Virus record (IMG/VR): IMGVR_UViG_3300037502_000299
Span: 1-54,272 of that record
Length of the DNA stretch: 54,272 nucleotides
Direction: 5' to 3' (one strand)
Origin: a virus
Position numbers and translations under genes: made by a program. The notes beneath the pieces are model-generated. The model had not been told where the DNA came from. It did not search any database and saw only the letters and a list, made by a program, of their open reading frames with translations. Of this stretch, positions 42,712 to 50,732 are shown piece by piece (positions within the stretch are counted from its first letter, which is position 1; each line of letters opens with the position of its first letter).

Positions 42712-45622
42712 AAATCTCTCCTTTTACTTTATCTAATATATCTTTCTTTTGAAATGCGTAGCACATTAGATTATATTCAGAACTACTTGCATCTTTCCAA
42801 CCTGTCAGCATGCGTTTTTTTTCTTCCCAGAATTTAATATCTGAATTAGCAATACGTTTTTTAAAGTCGCTCTTATTAATATCCAATTCAGCAATTAGAT
42901 AGTTATTAAATATACTTCTTGGTATATAGATAGTGCCTGTATCGTCTTCTGCTCTGATAACTAATGGTGTTCTAGGTTCATCTGCAACCTTACCATCTCT
43001 CATAACTAAAGTGCCAGAGTGGTTCTTAATTAAAAACTCTGTAAGAATATTCTCATAGTCGATAGTATTAAACTGGATAACATTGTTCTTGATGTTTAGC
43101 ATCTCTGTAACCAACCTAGTATATAATTTTTCTACATTACAATTATCTAATATGCCATATTCAAGAGCTAGTTCACCACAACCTAAAGGTAAGGCAATCA
43201 AGTTATGATAGTATCTATCACCTGGGTCAGTACCATAATCTGCTACAAATCTGTCTACCCATTTCTGAAAACGTGGTCCTAGCTTATGGTCGTCCTCCAT
43301 ACTGTATAGCCTAATTACTTCACCTTTGTTTTCTATATCAAATAAAGCTTGTATAAATTTAGGGCCAGAGTGACCATAGTTTAATTTAAATGTTTCAAAC
43401 ACTCGTTTACCATAGTTTAAATCTGTTTGTAGTATCTTAGGTTGACCTAACATAAATTCTATAATACGAGCAACCTCACCGTTAGGGTCATGTTTCAATG
43501 CGGATAACTTATCGTATATAGATTTATTAGATGTAAACAAAGCAATCATACTAGCTGAAGCTTCAAAATCTCGTTCTGCATTAACGGATGCTTGCATTCT
43601 AATTTTAGGTTTACCAGTAGAAATCATATGAGATAATTCTGATATATCTTCAGGGTCTAAGTTAGTTACCTCATCGTGTGCATACGTCATATTATGTAGG
43701 GTGCTAATTCTTCCTTTTAAGGCATTGAATGTACCGCCTTTTTTAGCATGAACATATAATACTTTAGGGTTACCCCATATACTTACAGCTGAAAATAATG
43801 CTCCTGTTTTAGCCGCACCTGTATCACCTGTTAAACAAACAATAGCACCATCTGTATTAGTGTAAGCCATAAGAGGAGATGCAAAACCACATAACATAGC
43901 ATATTGATGTAGTTCCATACCAGGCGCATCTAGTTGATTAGCAGCTTTCTTCCAATCTTCAAACGTACCTTTTGGTGTCATATGCCTACCAATCTTATCT
44001 GTAATGGCGGAGAAAGGTATTTTAGTTTCACTACCATCTCTTTTATATTCTCTATCACCTATAACAAAAGATGTTCTATCATCATCAGTCCAACCTAATT
44101 GATTTCTAATAATGTCTGCCTCCATCTCATTAGACATGACAGTACCCCATTTAATTATATAATCCATAACTGTTACTACCTCGTGCTTTCTTAAATAAAT
44201 ACCATTATTGGCTAAATGTGATGCTGTTTTAATTGGTTCATAAGCTAACCTAATTGGGAATAAAAACTCTACTGGTTTATCTTTAGGAAATGTGCATCTT
44301 ATTAATAGGCAATCACCATCTGCTGGATTTTTAAGTCTTTGTCTTGGTTTAAAATTATAGCTTGATACTTCAGTTGGTTCTTGTTCTATGTATTGTTGTG
44401 TTTCTTCATTCCATACAGGAAGTTCTTTTTTATAAATGCCACCATTAGCCCCGTGAATATATGGAAACATATTAGGTGGTAAGAAAAAAACTTCTTCAGT
44501 AGCTAGTGCAGTAGTAGAATTTTGAGTTATTACTTCACCTATTTTTTCTTCTACAGGTACAGGTGTCATTTTAAATACTTTACCTAGTTTAAGGGGGTTA
44601 GTAATCCTACCTCTATGTGGGCAACCATTACAACCACCTGGATTAGCATTGTCAAAAGAATTACAGGAATGGACGCCATCAAACGAAGCCGCCTTTAATA
44701 TCGTAGCTTCACGGTTATAGTTTTTAGCCCCTTCTGATAAGGTATGTATTGCAGTTTCAGCATCTACGCAACGACTAGCTACGGTTAGTCCAGCAGTCCA
44801 TAGTTCATAACTAACGTCATCAGGATGCTCCATCATGTGTTTAATCTGATTACATCCAGTGCCTGCAATACTTTCTTTTAGTATCTTATCGAAGCTAGCT
44901 TCCCAGTTATCTAGTCCATGCATTCTTCTTTCTTCTTCAGTTAATCCTTTGAATGCAGACTTTAATATATCTTCAGTAGATTGTGTTTCTTCGCCTAGAA
45001 ATTGTTTAAACTCTTCAAAGACGTAGACAGGTAATTCATCGCTAATTACTTTTGTTGGTGATGGGGGATTAGTTTTATAGTTAAGGCAGTTAGGTGCGCG
45101 AGTTACACGACCTTTATCAGCTGTTACTGATGGGTCTATTTTAAAGCCTTTATCTAGGCATAGCTTTTTAAATTTCTCAGCATATGTTTTCCATTCTTCA
45201 ATAGGAATATCAGCATCAAATGCCCACCACGCCCATATACCTCGGCCAGAGTCTAGTCTAATAGGTGGGGGTAAATTAACATCTTCAATAAATTTATCTA
45301 TTGCATTGTTAGCTTCTTCTTTAGATAGATACTTTTTATTATTTTTTTCCTCATCAGGTACATTATCTTGAGGGTCTACGTCTAAATCAACAAATAAAGA
45401 CCTAGAATATAAAGCATTATCTTTTCTTGAATAACCTTTTTGAGAACTATGTGTGACATATATATTGTCTCCATCTTGTTTTAATTCATTTATTTTAGGT
45501 TCTATTTCATCTATTGATTCTACATAATAATTAGTTGTTTTGCCTGTAAGAGATATAGTTGCTATACAATACACCCCTTGAGATGGCAATACTTTCTTAT
45601 AAAATTCCGTTGTGCCTATCAT
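42698..45622 (-). CDS. Primase-helicase (AEP primase-like plus DUF927-type ATPase)
   Basis: This 974-residue protein joins an archaeo-eukaryotic-type primase domain to a helicase-like ATPase. Near residues 75-83 SLFVDLDVDP gives the metal-binding D-x-D; LDSGRGIWAWW and RVTRAPNCLNYK match further AEP motifs. A Cys cluster follows (about 320-335, CNSFDNANPGGCNGCPHRGR). Around 595-603 GDTGAAKTGA is a Walker A, and TYAHDEV is the Walker B, as in DUF927-type ATPases. It would make primers and unwind DNA at the fork for the polymerase at 50719. ATG 45622 has a GAAAGAA-type ribosome site; a GTG at 45652 is less likely. Confidence 0.8.
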   Translation of the reverse strand: MIGTTEFYKKVLPSQGVYCIATISLTGKTTNYYVESIDEIEPKINELKQDGDNIYVTHSSQKGYSRKDNALYSRSLFVDLDVDPQDNVPDEEKNNKKYLSKEEANNAIDKFIEDVNLPPPIRLDSGRGIWAWWAFDADIPIEEWKTYAEKFKKLCLDKGFKIDPSVTADKGRVTRAPNCLNYKTNPPSPTKVISDELPVYVFEEFKQFLGEETQSTEDILKSAFKGLTEEERRMHGLDNWEASFDKILKESIAGTGCNQIKHMMEHPDDVSYELWTAGLTVASRCVDAETAIHTLSEGAKNYNREATILKAASFDGVHSCNSFDNANPGGCNGCPHRGRITNPLKLGKVFKMTPVPVEEKIGEVITQNSTTALATEEVFFLPPNMFPYIHGANGGIYKKELPVWNEETQQYIEQEPTEVSSYNFKPRQRLKNPADGDCLLIRCTFPKDKPVEFLFPIRLAYEPIKTASHLANNGIYLRKHEVVTVMDYIIKWGTVMSNEMEADIIRNQLGWTDDDRTSFVIGDREYKRDGSETKIPFSAITDKIGRHMTPKGTFEDWKKAANQLDAPGMELHQYAMLCGFASPLMAYTNTDGAIVCLTGDTGAAKTGALFSAVSIWGNPKVLYVHAKKGGTFNALKGRISTLHNMTYAHDEVTNLDPEDISELSHMISTGKPKIRMQASVNAERDFEASASMIALFTSNKSIYDKLSALKHDPNGEVARIIEFMLGQPKILQTDLNYGKRVFETFKLNYGHSGPKFIQALFDIENKGEVIRLYSMEDDHKLGPRFQKWVDRFVADYGTDPGDRYYHNLIALPLGCGELALEYGILDNCNVEKLYTRLVTEMLNIKNNVIQFNTIDYENILTEFLIKNHSGTLVMRDGKVADEPRTPLVIRAEDDTGTIYIPRSIFNNYLIAELDINKSDFKKRIANSDIKFWEEKKRMLTGWKDASSSEYNLMCYAFQKKDILDKVKGEISGSA

Positions 45623-45715
45623 GTTTATTCTTTCTATTTTTAGAGACAACACTGCCCCACCACACCAAACGTGTGTTTTTAAAATAACTACCGAGAAATT
45701 CTATTTTACTACTTT

Positions 45716-46027
45716 TTAAATCTTATTGCTTACGTTATACTCTAAATATTTTTTAGCATCGAGAAGAGTACTTACAGGTAAATCCCCCTCATGTAGCCCT
45801 TCTCTAACCAATACCATAAAGTTTTCAATACGCGTACAATTTTTATCTCTAATAGCCTTGCCTCTAAACCAACTATGAATAGTCATTCTTGATACCCCAA
45901 AAACTTCTGCCACATATTGCGCAGGTAGGTTAGCTTTGACACATAGTTTTGCCAATCTTACACCCAATCTTTTTGAGTCAAGATCAGATAGAGCCATTAA
46001 ATATCCTTTACTATATGGTCTTGCCAT
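45716..46027 (-). CDS. HTH transcriptional regulator
   Basis: This 103-residue protein has a helix-turn-helix at about residues 35-56 (PAQYVAEVFGVSRMTIHSWF) followed by RGKAIRD, in the style of Cro/CI-like regulators. It is within the replication block, between the primase-helicase and the ssDNA-binding gene. A GGGGAAATAA site precedes the ATG. It may regulate the phage early-late switch; no target site is proven, but inverted repeats occur at 48941-48948 and 8985-9001. No lysogeny genes accompany it. Confidence 0.7.
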   Translation of the reverse strand: MARPYSKGYLMALSDLDSKRLGVRLAKLCVKANLPAQYVAEVFGVSRMTIHSWFRGKAIRDKNCTRIENFMVLVREGLHEGDLPVSTLLDAKKYLEYNVSNKI

Positions 46028-46036
46028 TTATTTCCC

Positions 46037-46909
46037 CTATGTTTTAACTGACCATTTTTTCATTACATCATTAGCATTGTTTACTACTTGTGGTTTAGCT
46101 TCTTCAGTACTTCTTAATACTGGCTCGTCCACTACATCTGCTACTGGCGTACTTGCAACTTGTGTTGTAACAACTTCTTCACTTGTTGAGTCAGTTTGAT
46201 ATACGGTTAATTTAACAGCACCCTCTGCGGCGGCAGATTTACTTTGTCTTTGTAACACTTCTAAGTCATTAGCATTAACAGCAGCTGCTGGACTAAATAA
46301 AACTTTAGGTGTAGAAGCTTTAGCATCAAATTGCATGCGAGTTACTACACGACCAGCACTAACATTATTGTTAGCTAATAATTGAACATAAGGTCTGAAT
46401 GGATACTTACCGCCTTCTTCCTTACCGAAACATGATGTAGCAGGTAAAACTAATTGCATAACATCGCCAGCAGGGTCGTTAGGTAATACAACAGCCATTC
46501 TCCATGATAGACGACATGCAGTCCCTGTGCCATTAGCCCCTGAATTTTTAGCACTAAATTGACAAGTATCGCATGTTTTAGATTGTGGTGTTTTTACATC
46601 AATATCAGGTACACGAGAATCACTAGACCAACATGTAGGACTAATCTTCTCACCTTCCTTATATGATTGTGCGTAGAATGTTCTTGATGCAGTATGTGCC
46701 ATCTTAACAATTACAACGTCCATGTAATTATTTTCTGAAACACTTACTTCTTTACCACCAACTACTTTTCTAAATGCTTTACCACGAATTGAAATACGTT
46801 TGTTACCTTGATTTATGGCACCACCAGCAACGGCTAAGGTATCTTCATCTAGCCCTGTTTGGATTAATGCACCACTATTTTGTAATATTACTGATAATTC
46901 ATTACTCAT
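46037..46909 (-). CDS. Putative ssDNA-binding protein with zinc-binding Cys cluster
   Basis: This 290-residue protein has Cys at 93, 113, 116 and 132 (CWSSDSRVPDI, CDTCQFSAKN, ACRLSWR), a zinc-binding set embedded in a beta domain, and an acidic, disordered C-terminal 80 residues. A beta core and an acidic tail are the usual design of phage ssDNA-binding proteins, and the family sits beside helicase and primase genes in other phages. It should cover single strands during replication. ATG 46909 has GGAG six bases upstream; GTG 46921 is an alternative. Confidence 0.6.
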   Translation of the reverse strand: MSNELSVILQNSGALIQTGLDEDTLAVAGGAINQGNKRISIRGKAFRKVVGGKEVSVSENNYMDVVIVKMAHTASRTFYAQSYKEGEKISPTCWSSDSRVPDIDVKTPQSKTCDTCQFSAKNSGANGTGTACRLSWRMAVVLPNDPAGDVMQLVLPATSCFGKEEGGKYPFRPYVQLLANNNVSAGRVVTRMQFDAKASTPKVLFSPAAAVNANDLEVLQRQSKSAAAEGAVKLTVYQTDSTSEEVVTTQVASTPVADVVDEPVLRSTEEAKPQVVNNANDVMKKWSVKT

Positions 46910-46920
46910 TATATTCTCCA

Positions 46921-47331
46921 CTAAATTGACTTGCTTGTTGGTTTGCGTACAGTTATTTTAAATTCTCGCATAGTGCTGATACCGGGAGGAAGACCATCCT
47001 CTGAACGAGAACTCATAAACTCTTTAAAATTATTCTGACTTATACGTTGTTGCAAGAGGTCTAGTGCGTTGTTTTCCACAACGAATTGCTTAAAGTTGTC
47101 CCAATCGCTACAAACAAAATCTTCTTTTAAAGACTTAATGATAGTCCCACTCCCTGTACGAATGCTATCAGCATTTATTTCATTGCAGGCTAACATCATA
47201 GCCCGTTCCAATTCTTCTAAGTCTGCTTTTAATTCAGCATCCTTTAATTCAAATTGGTTCTTAAGTGTATTCCTCTCTGTTCTAATTGTCAAGTATGTTG
47301 TTACTAAATCATCTAATTTCATATCACTCAT
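46921..47331 (-). CDS. Conserved phage replication-block protein, unknown function
   Basis: This 136-residue protein has an N-terminal coiled coil (about residues 10-50), then a conserved domain with INADSIRTGSGTIIKSLKED, SDWDNFKQFVVEN and LPPGISTMREFKITVRKP. This layout is common in phage replication regions and has no agreed function. It overlaps the helicase stop by four bases (ATGA), so they are probably translated together. Confidence 0.65.
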   Translation of the reverse strand: MSDMKLDDLVTTYLTIRTERNTLKNQFELKDAELKADLEELERAMMLACNEINADSIRTGSGTIIKSLKEDFVCSDWDNFKQFVVENNALDLLQQRISQNNFKEFMSSRSEDGLPPGISTMREFKITVRKPTSKSI

Positions 47332-48893
47332 GTTTCTATTTCCTCTCTATAAAGATCAACTAATTTACTATGCATATCTACTTTGTTTTGTAGCATATCA
47401 TACATTCTCCTTTCAATATCTGAACCTTGTAAATGAACTACTGTCATTTTATTTTTCTGACCAACTCTATCCATACGGGCAATACATTGTAGATATGTTT
47501 CGACTGATAACACTGGAGACCAAAACACTACTGTGTCTGCCGCAGTAAGAGTTACACCATGCGATGCCGCTTGAGGTTGAATAACTAATACACGAGGGTC
47601 ATACATGTTTTGAAATCTAGATATAATTGCAGAGCGTTCGGTAGCCGATACTTGTCCGTTAATTATTTCATTAGTGATGCCATGTGCATCAAGATACTTA
47701 GATACTACTTGAATGGTATGTCTATATGGCACGAAAATAATTGTTTTGTTTTCTGTCTCGTCTAGCACCTCTTGTAATGCATTTAGACGTGGACTAATAT
47801 CAAATTCAATAACATCTTTATTATCCGTATACACTGCCCCACCAGAAATTTGTAGTAGTTTGTTAAGGTTAGCCGCCGCGTTAACCGCAGTTACTTGTTC
47901 TCCAGCCGCACTGATTAGCCATTCTTTTTTTAATTCACTATAATATTTATGCACTTGGGCTGTTAGTGGAACTTCTCTTGTCTGATACATAACGTCGGGT
48001 AAGTCAAGACAATCTTTTTTAGCATATCGTATAGCAGGTTTTAATGCTTTAAATACTTCATCTTTTGCGTTCGTCTTTGGTAGCCACTTAAATCTAGATA
48101 CTTGATACATAACTTTATCTCGCCATCCTGCCGTCACCTTAGGAACTCTTTGAGGACACACTAATCTAGCTAATCCATATGCATCTACTGGGGACTGTGA
48201 AGCTGGGGTTCCTGTTAACATCCATAATCTAGTTGATGGTTTTAATATTTTAGCTAAAGTTTTCCATCGGGAAGTTGTAATAGTTTTATAAGCATTAGCT
48301 TCGTCTATTACAATTAAATCAAACTCGGCTTTAGATATAGCATCTCTGACTACATTTACGCCATCATAATTTATGATTACAAATTCATATTCACCATTAA
48401 TTATTTTTGTTCTTTTCTCTGCGGTGCCATGTGCTACTGCTACAGTTCTATGCATGCAAGTATTAAAGACATCGCCTTGCCATGCTGAATACATAATAGA
48501 TAAAGGACATATGATAAGAACACGTTTTATTTTGCCTTGCTTCATAAGATAATCAGCCGCCCAAAGTACTGACGAGGTTTTGCCTGTGCCTGCTTCATTA
48601 AAACAAAAAGCACGATGATTAATTGATAAGAATTCGGAAGTTACACGTTGATGGTCGAAAGGTTCATATAACCCTGGCCAATTATAATCTCTTGTGATAG
48701 GGGACGGTAAATTGTTTCTAAATGATACTAGTTGGTTTAGCCGAGTCATTTCATCCAGCCCCCAGTATACTAGCACTTCGGAGAGATTGCCTCTCTGTTC
48801 TAATACTTCGCTTTTTTCTATGTTATTAATTATGCTATCTACTATGTGAGTAGGAGCAACAAATTTTACTGCTGAATTTTCTATAATTTCCAT
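47328..48893 (-). CDS. SNF2-family DEAD-like helicase
   Basis: This 521-residue protein has both RecA-like domains of superfamily 2. Motif I is AGTGKT (residues 101-106), motif II IVIDEAN (about 194-200), motif III LTGTPAS, and the second domain has NKTIIFVPYRHT, ASHGVTLTAADTVVFWSP and QCIARMDRVGQ (motif VI). The order and QCIARMDRVGQ form are those of SNF2 enzymes. Phages use such helicases in replication, recombination or repair. It opens a unit with the next four genes, behind a promoter at 48945-48972 and a 7-bp hairpin. Confidence 0.9.
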   Translation of the reverse strand: MEIIENSAVKFVAPTHIVDSIINNIEKSEVLEQRGNLSEVLVYWGLDEMTRLNQLVSFRNNLPSPITRDYNWPGLYEPFDHQRVTSEFLSINHRAFCFNEAGTGKTSSVLWAADYLMKQGKIKRVLIICPLSIMYSAWQGDVFNTCMHRTVAVAHGTAEKRTKIINGEYEFVIINYDGVNVVRDAISKAEFDLIVIDEANAYKTITTSRWKTLAKILKPSTRLWMLTGTPASQSPVDAYGLARLVCPQRVPKVTAGWRDKVMYQVSRFKWLPKTNAKDEVFKALKPAIRYAKKDCLDLPDVMYQTREVPLTAQVHKYYSELKKEWLISAAGEQVTAVNAAANLNKLLQISGGAVYTDNKDVIEFDISPRLNALQEVLDETENKTIIFVPYRHTIQVVSKYLDAHGITNEIINGQVSATERSAIISRFQNMYDPRVLVIQPQAASHGVTLTAADTVVFWSPVLSVETYLQCIARMDRVGQKNKMTVVHLQGSDIERRMYDMLQNKVDMHSKLVDLYREEIET

Positions 48894-48907
48894 ACTATCC
48901 TTTAACT

Positions 48908-48924
48908 AAGTCTCACCGAGACTT
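48908..48924 (-). other. Perfect 7-bp hairpin in the helicase leader
   Basis: AAGTCTC and GAGACTT pair around three bases, 15 bases ahead of the helicase start, just before AAAGGAT. It would be near the 5' end of the mRNA from the promoter at 48945-48972 and may stabilise it. No U-run follows on either strand. Confidence 0.6.
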
Positions 48925-48944
48925 CTAAATATTACTAACTGACT

Positions 48945-48972
48945 AGTCTACTACACTAAACTTATATGTCAA
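48945..48972 (-). promoter_or_regulatory. Sigma70-like promoter for the helicase-primase unit, with palindrome
   Basis: On the minus strand TTGACA (48972-48967, perfect -35) and TAGACT (48950-48945) are spaced by 16 bases, placing a start near 48938. The palindrome GACTAGTC (48941-48948) overlaps the -10 box and start, a usual place for a repressor site. Confidence 0.55.
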
Positions 48973-48975
48973 GTA

Positions 48976-49287
48976 TTATTTTTTACGTTCTTTTTTACTA
49001 ACTTCGGAAATTAAATTACCTTGAGAATCTCTTTTGAATGAACGGTTTTTAGACGCACTTTGAATACGTAATCCGTTCTTATTTGAACCGCCTTTGTCAA
49101 GTGCTTTTACATGAGCAACGTCTTTACCTTCTCGCATATCAGCCTTGCCATTACCATTTAAATCCTTACCTTTTTTATCGATAGAACGACGACCACGCTG
49201 ACGTTCCATACGACGTTCGTGTTCACCACGAGCTTTTTGTTGCTCGTATTCTTTCTTATAGGGTCTTGGTTTATTAACGTAAGGCAT
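48976..49287 (-). CDS. HNH-like (His-Me finger) small phage protein
   Basis: This 103-residue, very basic protein has DLNGNGKADMREGKDVAHVK then LDKGGSNKNGLRIQSASKNR, which resembles the D-H...G-G-x-N...N-R pattern of small His-Me finger nucleases or their inactive relatives in podoviruses. His59 would be the key residue. It may be a nicking nuclease in DNA processing. It is close to the Cas4-like gene and to the second, true HNH gene. Confidence 0.55.
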   Translation of the reverse strand: MPYVNKPRPYKKEYEQQKARGEHERRMERQRGRRSIDKKGKDLNGNGKADMREGKDVAHVKALDKGGSNKNGLRIQSASKNRSFKRDSQGNLISEVSKKERKK

Positions 49288-49301
49288 GGCTATATTATAT
49301 C

Positions 49302-49958
49302 TTAAGTCTTATTAAAATCACAGCTTTTTACAGGACAGTATCCACATAGAGGGGTAGGGTTTGGTTGCCATGTATTTGAAATATATGAGTTATCTAATCT
49401 TAAAAGTGTTCCTAAAAACTGCCCCCAATACTTGTCTATGTCTTGTCGTTTATATTCTTCGGGGATAAATTGGTTATGAGCTAAGAATAATAATCCTGCT
49501 TTAACTTTATTTATCTGCGGAAAATGGGCAAACGTCATTAGTGCCATAAGTTTTAATTGTTTAGGGTCGGGATACTTATTACTTCCCGTTTTATAATCTA
49601 CAATAAATGCAGTGTCACCATCAATAATAAGTAAGTCACAAATACCACGCACCCAACGGTCAGAACTCTCAAACTCGCAAGGCGTTTTTTCTTTTGTAAG
49701 TGCCATTTCATGTTCACAATATTTTTCTCCTGGAATTGCGATTAAATTATCTACTAACTCTTTATATCGCTCATAATTTTTAGCTAGTGCAGTATTACTT
49801 CTTACATAATCTTCGAGTGCTTTATGCACCTCTTTACCATATATAGTTTGTGGAGTGTCTTGAGAAATGTAGTTTTTAGCTACTCGAATTTCGTAGTATT
49901 TTTTAGGACAGTTTTGATATTCTTTAAGGGAAGAATAAGACCATGTAAAATCACTCAT
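49302..49958 (-). CDS. Cas4/RecB-like PD-(D/E)XK exonuclease with Cys cluster
   Basis: This 218-residue protein has the family elements in order: YSSLKEYQNCPKKY (Cys17), GKEVHKALE (His45), RGICDLL (Asp108), VDYKTG (Asp121-x-Lys123) and Gln134 in the following helix. Cys205, Cys208 and Cys213 (CGYCPVKSC) close the set with Cys17, a four-cysteine iron-sulfur site as in Cas4 and AddB. It probably degrades or trims DNA ends in phage recombination or host DNA recycling. There is no CRISPR gene nearby. ATG 49958 overlaps the stop of the HNH gene; a TTG lies one codon upstream. Confidence 0.85.
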   Translation of the reverse strand: MSDFTWSYSSLKEYQNCPKKYYEIRVAKNYISQDTPQTIYGKEVHKALEDYVRSNTALAKNYERYKELVDNLIAIPGEKYCEHEMALTKEKTPCEFESSDRWVRGICDLLIIDGDTAFIVDYKTGSNKYPDPKQLKLMALMTFAHFPQINKVKAGLLFLAHNQFIPEEYKRQDIDKYWGQFLGTLLRLDNSYISNTWQPNPTPLCGYCPVKSCDFNKT

Positions 49959-50472
49959 CAATAAATTTGTTACTCTTTCTGTTGTTTAAACTACCTTGTA
50001 TAACTTGTAGATTTTCGGGAACATGTAACCCCGATACGTTTTTACCCTGTAATGGAATAATATGGTCAACATGCCACTGAATACCTGTTACTTTAGTTAA
50101 AGATGATGCCAACACATACATAGCCTTTATTTGTAATTTATTTTCTTCAGTTAACCATATAGGTAATCTTTGTTTTCTTACAGTATATCTTTTATTAGTA
50201 TGAAAATTTATTATACCTTTATTTCTACTTCGCCATTCTTTATCTCTAGCATACTTTTTTTCTTTTATCTTTTCAAAATTTTGATGATACCAAGCTAAAG
50301 TTCTAGCATTTTCTTTGTCTTTATTATTTTCTCTATATTTTTTACTATATTCCCTATTATATGCGTTTCTTTTAGCTTTATTTTTTTCTCTGTATTCTTT
50401 AAATGCTTTTTTATGTTCTTGATAATAACGTTTTCCAGCTTCTTTTTTATCTTCAGAGTTACTGTAAGGCAT
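49951..50472 (-). CDS. Free-standing HNH endonuclease (homing-type candidate)
   Basis: This 173-residue protein has a Lys/Tyr/Asn-rich N-terminal half with short repeated units (RYYQEHKKAFKEYREKNK, KYRENNKDK), probably DNA-binding helices, and a C-terminal HNH site: WHVDHIIPL (His134, Asp136, His137), ENLQVI (Asn154) and LNNRKSN. This is the design of free-standing HNH homing enzymes. It is wedged between the gene at 50475 and the Cas4-like gene. Possible mobile element; no intron is seen. Confidence 0.85.
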   Translation of the reverse strand: MPYSNSEDKKEAGKRYYQEHKKAFKEYREKNKAKRNAYNREYSKKYRENNKDKENARTLAWYHQNFEKIKEKKYARDKEWRSRNKGIINFHTNKRYTVRKQRLPIWLTEENKLQIKAMYVLASSLTKVTGIQWHVDHIIPLQGKNVSGLHVPENLQVIQGSLNNRKSNKFIDE

Positions 50473-50474
50473 TA

Positions 50475-50732
50475 TTAATCTTTCTTTTGCACTTCGCCTG
50501 TCGATTTATTTAATTCGTATTCTGCTAATGCTTTATATATTTCCTCATCCTCTTTGATACTTTCTTCTAAGGCTTTTACAACCTCAGGATTCTCTAACAT
50601 TTTCTCTACCATTTCTTCATGAGGTATAGGTTTTTTCTTTCTAAATATAGCATCAAAGTTTTTTTCAAACATTTCACTATTAGGTTTAGATTGTATCCAA
50701 TCTCCAGTCACATCATTTTTAGCAGTCGCCAT
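50475..50732 (-). CDS. Small conserved phage protein, polymerase-adjacent
   Basis: This 85-residue protein starts MATAKNDVTGDWIQSKPNSE and MFEKNFDAIFRKKK, a family found in many phages in replication blocks. The rest is acidic and helical. ATG 50732 has GGAG at good spacing inside the polymerase gene, with which it overlaps by 14 bases. A longer start at 50762 is unlikely. Function is unknown. Confidence 0.7.
   Translation of the reverse strand: MATAKNDVTGDWIQSKPNSEMFEKNFDAIFRKKKPIPHEEMVEKMLENPEVVKALEESIKEDEEIYKALAEYELNKSTGEVQKKD

Noticed and set aside
45661-45680. Plus-strand terminator CACAC/GTGTG followed by T
   Set aside because: The stem is only five AT/GC-mixed pairs and no plus-strand gene ends nearby; I only mention it as a possible operator half-similarity.
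49302-49958. CRISPR-Cas system, suggested by the Cas4-like gene
   Set aside because: No repeat-spacer array and no other cas gene is visible in the window.
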